From: Pyrenopolyporus hunteri
Lineage: Eukaryota; Ascomycota; Sordariomycetes; Xylariales; Hypoxylaceae
Assembly: GCA_902806595.1 (NCBI GenBank)
Contig: CADCXC010000004.1
Span: forward strand, 2,914,001 to 2,978,000
Direction of reading: 5' to 3'
Length of the DNA: 64,000 nt
The notes under the pieces were generated by a model. The model did not search any database. It saw only the letters and a program-made list of their open reading frames with translations, and was not told the origin of the DNA. Every line of letters starts with the position of its first letter. Within the stretch, counting starts at the first letter, position 1. Of this stretch, positions 45,986 to 56,146 are shown one piece after another. A program made the translations under genes and the position numbers.

Positions 45986-48106
45986 GACGCGTTTTACGCA
46001 TATTGGTTCATGTTACTGCACGTGTTCGGGGCGTCTAGGAAGGGTGGGGATATTCAGGATAGAGAGACAGTTGATATATTGAAGTCTAATATACGCTGAT
46101 TAGAGAGGGTTGGCCGAAATTTAGAACCGATATAGAATAGTAAAAGTAATAACCGCACTGAGGAAGCAACTATGACCTTTCATCGTTCGCCATTCACTGA
46201 GATCCTAAGACATAGCTAGTAATCGATCCCCTGCCCAATAGGTCCCTGAAAATTGGTGTTATAGAAGACCCACCTAAGGATCCTAGGTCGAAGTGTAGAG
46301 GAAATGCAAGGGCAAGAATCTTCGACTGAGGAGAGGGGCTGACAGTTATAGCTGGCCCGACGTAAGATATCCCTTCGATGGTTTCTCTCTGCTAGGTGGG
46401 GGGAAGATGGATTAAAAGTAAGATAAGTGAAGGCCCTCAGTTAATGCTTGTCTTTCACGGCAGACTTTTGCTCAGATAAGCCAATGCATGTTTCGTCGTC
46501 ATCGGGCGTACAGGATTCATATCAAGAGATTAAATCAAGGTTATACTTATAGGGGGAGAAATCTCATCTCTGGAGTAACTAGACTGCTTAGCCTATCGTA
46601 TTTATGATCCTTATAGACGGTCTTATGTGTGCTGCCTTCGAACTTATTGAGCTTGGTATGGGAGAGCCCTAGATCGATCGAGAACCCGCCTAGAAAGGAC
46701 ACAGTTAAAGGTGCTTACCCAGGTCAGCAAGGTGACTATTCACAGTATAGAGCTTTAAGTTTATTAAGGAGATCTCCCGTACGATTAGGCATGATCTATA
46801 GTAATGTGTTGTAGGGAAGTAAGAGGGGTCAATTGGGGGATGGGGAGAAGCCCCTTGGTAGGTAAGAGATCGACTATAAATAATACGAATCTCTAATTAA
46901 GTAAGCCGCAGATCACTTCCAGGAAGCCAATCCCATGACTAACAATAAGACATTCCGCAGGGGTTTGGGTATCGTTTAAGGCAAGCAAAAGCTAGGCGTG
47001 CCATTCTTTGACTCATGTTCTTATGTATGATAATAAATAGGTGCCTAACGAAAATATCCGTCTCTACGACGAGCATCTACGGTATGTGAGCCGGATTTCA
47101 AACTACGTGTTCCCGTTTTATCCTCCCCCCTTTTTATTTGGCATGGACAGAACACCCCTAGGGGAAGTGTCGTAATAAACTATAAGGTATTAGCTAAGGG
47201 ATCCCAGGCGCTAACTTAGGTGTTTACTCTTCTACAAGCATCTAAGTCGGTCTACGATGAACTAAGGAACTCAGACGGGCTCAGGGGAAACCCCTAGATC
47301 TTAGTTCGACAAGACCCTAGGTATTATGTGGTCGTATATCTCGAAATTGGCGTGGTTTTAGTAGAGCCGATACTTTATAATAAAATTCTTCGGGATGTGG
47401 GTAGCCCTCCCACACGTCATTAGGACACTTGAGACGTTGAGAATACGAGACTTACCTAGAGTCGTTCAGCCAAATAGCTTTGGTACATACCTAGATACCT
47501 ATTTAGAAAACATCAATGCCAACACTCTTGACCACACCCACTCACTTGGTATTTCGCTAGGTTTTATCTTCCGCTGCTGACATTACTGCTTCGAATTAAT
47601 AGCGATTTTGAGCTCTGTTGTTGTTATTGTCGTCAGGGGGAAAGTGGGGCATATTAATATAGGGGTCATCACAGTTCTTGTATATAGGGTCGCGCGCAGC
47701 GCCCTCCTAAGAAGACTGAAGGTTAGGGGCTCATAATTATGATCATATAGGTATCTAGAACGTAGCTACCAGCGATTATACAAAATACCCTTCCAGCTAC
47801 AGAGCAGTTTCGCGGCTGTCTTTGGCTTACTCCGCTCCTAGGGCTCTCCCACTTTGCCTGAGAATATTCTTACGGGTCGCCCAACACTACAAATAGGGTA
47901 AATAAGGACACAGCTGGCTATTAGAAGGAAAGAAAGCTTAAGAAGCTAGTAGGCTACACTGTTTATTTCTTATAACTCGGGTTTTCCATATCTTATTATG
48001 TATTTAGGGGATATATTTTAGGACAGCATCATTGCTCCTCATTCTGAGCATATATAAAATTCGCCGCTACGTACCCATTAGCACTCACAACGTCGAATGA
48101 GATAGA
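45986..48106. other. Gene-poor intergenic, 2.1 kb
   Basis: AT-rich with no conserved frame on either strand. I see no RNA gene and no clear repeat family besides short GGTA words. Confidence 0.55.
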
Positions 48107-48950
48107 CTACAGGTGCGAAGTCACATAAACGTAATACATACCGACGGGCTCAAGGCCGTTCTCCTCCGCCCAATCCCTGACGCCGTGTCGCACTTTCCCC
48201 GTACCCCAGTGCTTCCTATCCGCCGGCTTGGTAAGGTGCAAGGGGTCCGAGGTGCCGTTCGCGGGCGCGAGCAGCAGAAACACGTATCTGTGCTTCCCGG
48301 TCTTGGGCGGCGGCCCCGGCGGTTTATACGGCATGATATCCCTGAGGCCAGACGCCCGGAGAACGACGGACGATCCTGAGATCTCTACCCCCGTGGCGAT
48401 GAAGTGGCAGAACTCAGACCACTCCGGGTTATCGCGGGACGGGGCGTCGGGGTCCGTGATCGTGATAGTGTAAGTCACTCCTGAGCCCTTCTCGGCTAGC
48501 AACGGCGAGGCCGAGCCGGCCTGGCGTACTGTGATGGTGGGTTCGTCTTGAACCTGATCCACCTTCACGGTGTTTCCAAGCTCGGCGCGTTCCCCGGACG
48601 GCCACTTCGCGTCGAGGAGAAACGACGGGAGGAACTTATCAACTACTACTACTGGTTAACTAGGGTCAATGAACCTTTAAGGAACGCTTCGGCTTGTAAA
48701 CCTAGCCCTACCAGTCGGGAAGATCTCGGCCTTTTCCAACCTAATAATAAGTCTGTCAGATATTGCGAGCGCGATTCGGTTCATCCAGCCGCACTCACTC
48801 ATGTCGAACTTTATATACGTCTGAACTTAGGGGGTACGGTTCTGGTGGCTGAATGACGATCTGTTCGATGGGTTGGTGTTGGATGGCAGCGGCCAGCGTT
48901 GCCAATAAAAAAGAATATTTCCACATGGACGAGTTAACCATCATCTTCAT
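48107..48950 (-). CDS. PEBP-family protein (Tfs1-like), probably secreted
   Basis: Minus-strand exons 48950-48799, 48752-48712 and 48645-48107 give 243 aa. The first exon carries a hydrophobic signal peptide (WKYSFLLATLAAAIQ). Splicing then yields VRHELIIRLEKAEIFPTVVD, the standard PEBP N-terminal helix. Core PEBP motifs are DPDAPSRDNPEWSEFCHF, YKPPGPPPKTGKHRYVFLL and the ligand-pocket residues around them. The family binds anionic lipids and can inhibit carboxypeptidase Y or kinases. Intron 1 is only 46 nt. Intron 2 ends in CAGTAGTAGTAG (48654-48643), so four acceptors are usable in frame and vary only by a Val. An alternative start in exon 2's frame (48802) would give a cytosolic form. Confidence 0.82.
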
Positions 48951-49759
48951 TATTCTCGATTTCCAGTTTGAAATGATAAGATACATTTGACCCCAGAGGC
49001 TTGAAGCATGGGGATTGACGTTATTTAAGCTGAGGTTGGCCTGTTCAGAGAGCCCCGCATGACACCGTCGTGATGTCATCAAAGTCACAATCCTTACCGG
49101 TATTATTGCTCCTGTGATGCTCCGTCATTTCTGTTATATTCCTATCGTGTATGATTTTCAGCGGTTATTCAAACCCGTAGACTGATTCTATGATGGGATA
49201 TCTAATAAATATGTATTACATTTATCCAGGATGTCGACAGTGTTGCCGTTAGAAAAAGTGTAACTTGTCCTCCGGTATACATTTGTCCTAGTTGTCGTGG
49301 GAGTATGACTTGCGGAAACGCGAGTAGGGGACGATTCAATTATAGACTTTTGATTCTAAACGGGGCGGTCCGCTATGCTATCTAGGATAAAATCCGCCGT
49401 AAGGTAGGTGGGGGAATACATGCTTATGTCGATGGTCCTCATGTTCGACCTAGGGAGATCTCAAGGAGAGGAAGATCTGGCTCAGACATGCCTTTAAGAC
49501 GTCATCGTTGGTAGCAACCTATATCCAAACATCGCAAAAAGGGTTACTGAGAATGCAGAAACACACATGATGGAGTTTGACACGGTTGCTCTGCGGGACC
49601 AACTCGGAAGTATCTGAGAAATCATCATCGCCAGGAACATAACTCTATGTTCGTATAAACAATTGGCACTATTCAGCCAGTCAATTGGGTGATCGGGACG
49701 GTGCCTCGGCGTTTTCCCGTGCGACTTTCAATATTTGCTGTTCTCGAGCCGAACTGGAT
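48951..49759. other. Intergenic between PEBP and asparagine-synthetase-like genes
   Basis: No supported gene. It contains the PEBP promoter and the 3' region of the next gene. Confidence 0.55.
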
Positions 49760-51570
49760 CTATCGTGTTGTCAGCCTTAACTTCAAGTATCTCGTTCTCA
49801 CTAGGCCTTCTCTTACCGCTCTTTTCTTTTCCCTCGCTATCACGGATAGGCCGAGCTTATCAGCCAGAAGCCTCAGCACTCGCTTGGCCGGGTCGATAAT
49901 AGCTGGATGGAATTGGTTTTGAAAGTCACATTTATCCCAAACCGGAGAGCTGATGGCAAACCTAACAAGCTCCTCGTCGAGAAAGGGATGACGGACCTCT
50001 TTGCCCCAATGGGCCATAGCTCGATCGTCACGACCTAGATTCCGTTGCCCGATACGACCTATGTCTAGCTTCATTTCGTCGAGCAGGCGGTTGTACCCCC
50101 CCGCTTTAAACGCTATTTCATGCCTCGAATAACCACCGAAGAGCTCGTCCGCACCGAGGCCGGATAGGAGGACCCTAGCCGGCGAGGTTATGCTCGGCGG
50201 GAACGGCTCCCATTCACACCTGTCTATATAGGAGTTACCTATGCCTCGCGCGGAGAAGTAGAGCGCAAAGGCGATGGAAAGGTCCATTTCCGTGTCATGC
50301 GGGTACATGAGGGAGACGACCCTCGACTTGTGGTTCATGGCCTCTTCGAATGAAACGTTGACCTATCGCGATAAGTTAGTCTGGCACACGAGCCGGCATG
50401 AATAGATTCGACAGCGTACCGCAATGAAGCGCCAATACCGGCTTGGGCAAGAGGCCTTCAGTTCGGCAAAAGCCTTACGGCCTGTCTTCCTATCTGGGCA
50501 GGCCTCATATACATCTTCTGCTACTAGATGAGGCAGGGTCTTATCTACTGAGATCTGGCGAGGGTTTTCAAAAGCAACGTTGATTAGATCTATCCCTTGA
50601 TCCTGCGGAACCAAATCGTGGGCAAGTCTCGCAAGCGTAGAGCTGTCGAGACCCCCTGAAAAGAGAATCGCAAGACGAACGTCAACGTCAGATGAAGGGT
50701 TTGGAGGCTCCGGAATGTTCAAGACCCGCAGCTTGAGCGATTCGTGTAGCCAGTGTCCGAGAAGCTCAACTGAGGGTGAGCTGAAATCTAGCTTATGATC
50801 GGGCGGCGGCAATGTCATGTTGAAGTTTCCGATGCTCGAAACCTGAAAATATAAGTTTATAGCAAAGATCGCACGCGCGGCTTCGTACCCTCTAAGCCGG
50901 AACTTACCATTTGGTCGCCCCCAGATGGCACCCAGTCATGCTTAAAGAGACGAGTGTCAAGCTTGAACCCACGAGGCGTTGCGAGACGTGTATCTAACTT
51001 CAAGGAGTAGATTCCATTCGCTTGAACTTCTTTCCAGCCGGAAGTAGGCACATCCGCTATGCTTGAGAACGATATGGAGTCACCATCCTCAGCCTGGTTA
51101 GATAGGAGTGACCGTCGGCCGAGACGGTCCCGGCCAAAATAAAGGCGCTTAATCTGGGTATCATAGAACACAAAGGCAAATGGGCCATCAATGCTGCGCA
51201 GAACATTGAGGACGTGTGACTCTCGTGCTTCGATCGAAGACGAATCGGCCGTATCAAGCTTGGCCAAGATGAGTTCGCCATCATTCTTATTACTGATAGG
51301 CTGGCCATCGATCCTCCATGCCTCACCGTTCCAGCAAAGAACGGATCCGGTGGTAGGCGATTCCAGCGGTTGCCTTGCAACGTGGTCCCCTCTCAAGGCT
51401 AGAACGGTGGAAGTGAAATTGAGATGAATTACCGAGTCCCCATTATCAAAGGGAAGTTCGCGGGAAGCTTGGCCAAAGTGATCGGGCCCGCGATTAGACA
51501 GCAAGTTCCTCAATTCCTGGGAAATTCCCGAGGTGCCGGCGGTCGAGATTATCGCATGGATGCCGCACAT
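49760..51570 (-). CDS. Asparagine-synthetase-domain protein (ASNSD1/YML096W type)
   Basis: Minus-strand exons 51570-50908, 50842-50420 and 50362-49760 give 562 aa; introns are 65 and 57 bp, in phase. The N-terminal class II glutamine amidotransferase domain begins MCGIHAII, so the Cys2 nucleophile is present, with LLSNRGPDHFG. The synthetase domain has the ATP-PPase loop LAILFSGGLDSSTL (about residue 280), LLSGLGADELFGGYSRHE and HWGKEVRHPFLDEELVRFA. Length and spacing match the ASNSD1-like family rather than true asparagine synthetase, in which the order is similar but the sequence differs. The yeast homologue has no firm biochemical role. Both active sites look intact. Confidence 0.9.
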
Positions 51571-51950
51571 TTTCCCCCAGATCCCTGATAAACTCCTAGG
51601 GTGGCGTAAGGGGAAAACCTAGGGGGACCGTCGAGGAGCCGTGGAGGAATCGGAGAAAAAAAGACATAGAAGAAAATAAGAATGTCAGATGAAATTCCGG
51701 AGAAATTTGATTAGGTACCTAGGTAGATTATTGGTGGCGCGTCGCGTTTTTATCCTGGCGCAACCACACAGCCACATTACGCCACGTTACCCACAATCGG
51801 ATTCAATTCGAACATTTTCTTAAGGAGGAAAAGCTAGAATACCTATTGGAGTGAATCGGAGTAATCGACCGCGGATACAATACGATAATTAAAACGAAAA
51901 AAAGAAAAAAGAGAGAAAGGGGAAAAAAGTAAAGTCAATTGAGTGTGGTG
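51571..51950. other. Short intergenic, 5' of ASNSD1-like gene
   Basis: Contains TAGGTACCTAGGTAGA at 51712-51727 and an A-rich stretch downstream of the tRNA. No gene. Confidence 0.6.
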
Positions 51951-51955
51951 AAAAA
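51951..51955 (-). terminator. Pol III terminator of initiator tRNA-Met
   Basis: Five Ts on the minus strand start 13 nt after the tRNA 3' end. Confidence 0.6.
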
Positions 51956-51967
51956 GAATTGTGGAAT

Positions 51968-52039
51968 TAGCACCTCTCCGTTTCGATCGGAGGACCTCCG
52001 GGTTATGAGCCCGGCGCGCTTCCACTGCGCCAAGGTGCT
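51968..52039 (-). tRNA. Initiator tRNA-Met (CAU)
   Basis: 72 nt, no intron. Acceptor AGCACCT/AGGTGCT starts with A1:U72, the anticodon stem has the three G:C pairs GGG-CTCATAA-CCC, and the T loop is ATCGAAA (A54, A60). These three features mark a eukaryotic initiator rather than an elongator tRNA-Met. Confidence 0.93.
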
Positions 52040-52975
52040 TTTGGAAATGCCACTTTGTTGGATGGTTGACATGTAAGGATGGTAGATTTATTTATAACCC
52101 TTAGTCCTGCGGTCCGGAGCTTTGCCGTCTATCGATAAGTTAGCGCAAGTATGGATTACGACTTGACTACCTATGTATACCTAGGTACCTATCCGTGGCC
52201 GGTCCGGTGGACCCCAGAAGCTACTACAATACATACGGACTGCTTCCTCTTATTCAGGCAGCAATACAAGTCTGAGGATGTGCTTCAACGGTTATATACC
52301 TACCTATGTTTGCGGCATGGTGAACGGCCTGACGCGGTGGCCCAGCGTCTGCTATTAATAATAGATATATCTCGATCCTAGACATATCGGCGTCACCGCT
52401 CGCCCCCCTCGTCTTCAAAGGGGCCACCGCCAACCGGTAGGGAAGCATTCAATCTCACAACGCCTATAATCTGGATAAGGTCCCTTGACGGTAACGTAGA
52501 ATATTTATCTTGTATTCCATTCTTTGATGTTTCTCTCGTTCGGTAAGTTGTACGCCTCTAAGTCCCTTGTATTGATCTCACCAGCCCACTCAACCTGAGC
52601 TTGTTCGGGTCCGACTTCGGTCGGTTCTGTCGTGGCTAGGTCCTTATGTCCAATACGCCTAGGCTTCCATTGCAGAAGTTTCATAGGGGCTCGATCAATA
52701 CTGTCTTTTGACCACTGGCAAACACCGTGCCTCCCAATATTCTCTGAGCAATCCCGCGTGGTTTCTAACTCACTCTGTACTCTTTCGGGTTTAGTTACCC
52801 AGGTGTTGAAATCAAATAAGATCCTACGTTTGGACGCGGTTTGTACTATGTCGAGGCTCCAATGTATCCGTCCAGCTGGTTCTGTGTATCTTACATATTT
52901 CGGCAATATTGGGTTGCTGGACGGTATTTGTTGGCCCAGCTTCGTAGCGAATGCGGACGCGGATAAGGGGTCCGG
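52040..52975. other. Intergenic between tRNA-iMet and TPR gene
   Basis: Overlapping frames of 133 codons (minus 52906-52505) and 146 codons (plus 52632-53072) exist, but neither shows a family motif. TACCTAGGTACCT occurs at 52179-52191. No gene is supported. Confidence 0.5.
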
Positions 52976-55048
52976 CTATGTTATAAAGGGGGGGATTGTT
53001 GCTTCTTGGCCGTGCATGATTAACCACTCACTGACGAGATCGGGCCAAACAGATCCAAGGCCTGCGAAATGATGTTGTCGGCCTGTCCTGCTAAATAGCT
53101 CTTCCGCGTATTGCCCCTGGATGGTCGCTTGCGCCATGGAGCCTCGTCTAGCTTCGAGCTCACTTAAGGAATAGGCGATGATCATGTCGGTATAGCCCGT
53201 ACCAAGGTATGCCCGCGACGTGGTGAGAGCTGATTCCCACGCATCCAATGCGGAATCCACCTGCCCATTCATGTGATGAGCGATGGCGAGCCCAAATAGT
53301 ATACAGAGGTGGTCAATTTTATCAAAGTACGTAGCTACCTCCACAGAACTGGCCAATTCTTGAAAGATGTCTTGGGATATCTGTATCGAATGCCAGTCTA
53401 CTGGAAGCCCTTGCAGACACTTCTGCATGGACCAGATGAGGTACGCATTTCCCAGGGCAATTTTCAATTGCTTCAGGCCTCGAGCGCATAGACTATAAGT
53501 GACCTGATTGAGCAGCAGCTCGAGCCCTTCCTCACACCTCTCAAGTTCACATAGAATTGTGCCAAGAAGCGATACCACTTTATCGTCGATAGACTGCAAC
53601 GATATCACCAGCTCGTAGGCTTCTTGAAATCGGCCCGTGAATCGAAGGACTCTAGCACGCATTAACGCTACCTTATTCTCTTGCGCCAACCCTAAGGATG
53701 ATACTACACCACCCCACCAAGGGTTGAATTCCGCCAGATGGCTTAGCGCGGAGTCCAACGCATTAAGACGGACGCAATCGCGAGCTTTCAGAATCGCAAG
53801 GTCGGCAGAAAACGCGTTGGAACGATGATCGACTATAGGGAACGTGATGGCCCCGTACGTTTGGCCCGCCCCCTCGTACAAGCCAGCCAAGTCTGCTCTC
53901 CTCACCTGGACTCTAGCCGCCAGGACCGGCCCGTATGGCAACCCTTCTATCCCCTTCACAGCCCGGGCAGCGATTTCCAACGCGGTAAACTTCCACGACT
54001 TGTCGCCGAAGTAGGAAGTCGATAAGCATGCCTCAACTAACTGCACAAGGCATGGCTCCTCCACTAATGTTCCAAGCTCTAGGGGGCCAAGATAGGAGAA
54101 TACACTCTCTAACTGATGTTGGAGGGTTGTACAAGTATTGGCATGGTCGAGTCCCGTTGATGTATCGGTAACGTCGTGAGCAAGGTCATAATAATATAGG
54201 GGCTGGAGCAGTCGATGCTTGGGAAAGGAATGTGCCACGATTCTGACTGACTCGGCGATCCATTCGGCCTGCTCCAATCTCGTGTGCAACAACTCTGGAA
54301 TTCGGCGATCAAGATCTATGCTCTCCTCCGATACTTGTACGAGCCCAGCATATTCCAAGCGGCGGAGGTCAGGGCTTAGATTTCTTTCATTTGCGACTGT
54401 GTCGACCGGCGGGCTGGTCTCGGCGACCTCCCCATCCTCACCCCAGGACAATGAGGGCGCCTGCACGCGATGGAACACGGCCATGGGTATACGCGATGTG
54501 CCCAAGCATCGCAGTACACAAGCGAGGTTCCGTGCACTATGTAACAGCCCATACCAGATTTGAGTCAACCAGTCGCTCATCGACGGGTGGCAGGGGAATG
54601 TGCTTGCCCTCCTGATAAGTTGCATTCGTGATTCGTGGGACGCCTTTTGTAGAAAACAGTCTAGGATCTCGCGGCTGCGGGGGTTGCGACTGGCGTTGCT
54701 GGTGGCGTAGAAGATACCGACGAGAGCAATGAGGCCGCCACTACCGAGGGCTAAGTTGATGAGGTCAAACCTTGACGTGTGTTTGATTCGACGATCGATC
54801 GATCGATTCAGTACATATTCGCGCGCATGCTTGTCCAGGCCCCCTTGAAAAGTAAGTAGCGCGGTGCGTACAGCGCGTTCGATGTGGATGAAATCTAAGG
54901 TGTCTGAGATGCTCTCTTGACACTCAATGATCGCGTCTAGCAACAACTCGCGGACTAGATAAGGATCCCGCTGAAGAGCAGTCGCCATATCCATAGTCTC
55001 TCCGTCGTCGCCAATGCAGGCTAGCCGCATAGTGTGTATGGAAACCAT
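52976..55048 (-). CDS. TPR-like helical-repeat protein, STAND-type C terminus without NTPase
   Basis: A single minus-strand exon; from the Met at 55048 it encodes 690 aa. The frame stays open 122 codons further upstream, but that part runs through TACCTACC microsatellite (about 55210-55245) and has no homology signal, so I exclude it. Residues about 60-90 hold a hydrophobic stretch (LINLALGSGGLIALVGIFYA). Residues about 110-320 resemble the winged-helix/ARC region, e.g. LRRLEYAGLVQVSEESIDL. From 320 on there are TPR-like helices: ALMRARVLRFTGRFQEAYEL, LGTILCELERCEEGLELLL and HHMNGQVDSALDAWESALT. No P-loop is present. Function unknown. Confidence 0.68.
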   Translation of the reverse strand: MVSIHTMRLACIGDDGETMDMATALQRDPYLVRELLLDAIIECQESISDTLDFIHIERAVRTALLTFQGGLDKHAREYVLNRSIDRRIKHTSRFDLINLALGSGGLIALVGIFYATSNASRNPRSREILDCFLQKASHESRMQLIRRASTFPCHPSMSDWLTQIWYGLLHSARNLACVLRCLGTSRIPMAVFHRVQAPSLSWGEDGEVAETSPPVDTVANERNLSPDLRRLEYAGLVQVSEESIDLDRRIPELLHTRLEQAEWIAESVRIVAHSFPKHRLLQPLYYYDLAHDVTDTSTGLDHANTCTTLQHQLESVFSYLGPLELGTLVEEPCLVQLVEACLSTSYFGDKSWKFTALEIAARAVKGIEGLPYGPVLAARVQVRRADLAGLYEGAGQTYGAITFPIVDHRSNAFSADLAILKARDCVRLNALDSALSHLAEFNPWWGGVVSSLGLAQENKVALMRARVLRFTGRFQEAYELVISLQSIDDKVVSLLGTILCELERCEEGLELLLNQVTYSLCARGLKQLKIALGNAYLIWSMQKCLQGLPVDWHSIQISQDIFQELASSVEVATYFDKIDHLCILFGLAIAHHMNGQVDSALDAWESALTTSRAYLGTGYTDMIIAYSLSELEARRGSMAQATIQGQYAEELFSRTGRQHHFAGLGSVWPDLVSEWLIMHGQEATIPPFIT

Positions 55049-56146
55049 AACGGTAGGTAACAGTCGGTATGTGTTGTGCCTATTATCTAGTGCGAGGCAC
55101 CACCAATACGGCTTCAAAACCAAACAAGAAGGAAAGAAAAGGTATATGCCTATGCCAGACATATAGTAGATAATCTGTAGGTACCCTACCCATGGACTGG
55201 ATGAGGCATGTGTAAGATATGTACCTACCTGTGTAGGTAGGTAGTGTGCCTGTAGGAAAGAAGGGGCTCTAGACAGAAAACCAAGGGGCAAAGGCGGAGC
55301 GAAGGACATTGTTTGAACCTTGATACGTTGAATCTTAATACATTGATCCTTCTCACAAGGACCACTACGCGATAACATGTATACGCCTAAAGCGAGCCCA
55401 TCTAGACCTGCCATATTTTCATGGATAAACGGCTGTAATCTAGGTACTCACCAAGGTTGGCTCAGATCTTACCATGAGAGTTAAATGTAGGAGATTTTCA
55501 CCACATATTGTACCGAGTCATCTATTATCGGGCTCCGCGGCGACGATATGGAAATCCTTTCAGAACCCGGGAACTGTTACGCCTCGTCTAATTTGGGGTT
55601 CATATTGCGGACACCCAGGCGGCTCCTCTAGGTTTATATTTCTCTAGCAATATGCATTGCAGAGGGCGCGCAACTACGATATTTTTGAGCGTTTGAGCAT
55701 GGAGTGACCGAGAACTCATAATAACGTCGGCGTAATCAAAGATGACGCAGATAGGGGATACGTCCTCGGCCACTTCATGATTATAAAAATGAGCCCATGT
55801 GCGTAAACTTCGTAGTATCTTAGCTCGTCCGACGTCAAGGAATCATTCCACTACTGGGTCTGCTACTTTTCCCATAGACTCTCCTTCAAATATCGCCTCA
55901 TAGTCATATACTTCTCCAGCACGAAGTTTCAACAGGAATAACCCTTCCTCGGCCGCTTGCTATCATGCCTGAACCCAATATACCCAAGCACATTACTAAC
56001 TCCACAGGGCTAGACGGGACACGTCCATGTGCTTATCCTCCCCAACACGCAATATCCGGACTCCAGAATCTCCCGTCCTAAATATTCCTCAAACAAGAAA
56101 AAGGCTAGAACACGAAACCATAGGTACTTAGGGCTCTTCGAAAGAC
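55049..56146. other. Intergenic between TPR gene and sulfate permease
   Basis: No gene supported. It holds the TPR gene's promoter and a TACCTACCTGTGTAGGTAGG near-palindrome at 55220-55239. Confidence 0.55.

Noticed and set aside
52505..53072. 133-codon minus and 146-codon plus frames left of the TPR gene
   Set aside because: They overlap each other, one runs into the TPR exon, and neither has a recognised motif.
55049..55414. 122-codon N-terminal extension of the TPR protein
   Set aside because: Translated through the TACCTACC microsatellite and with no structured signal; the start at 55048 is more likely.
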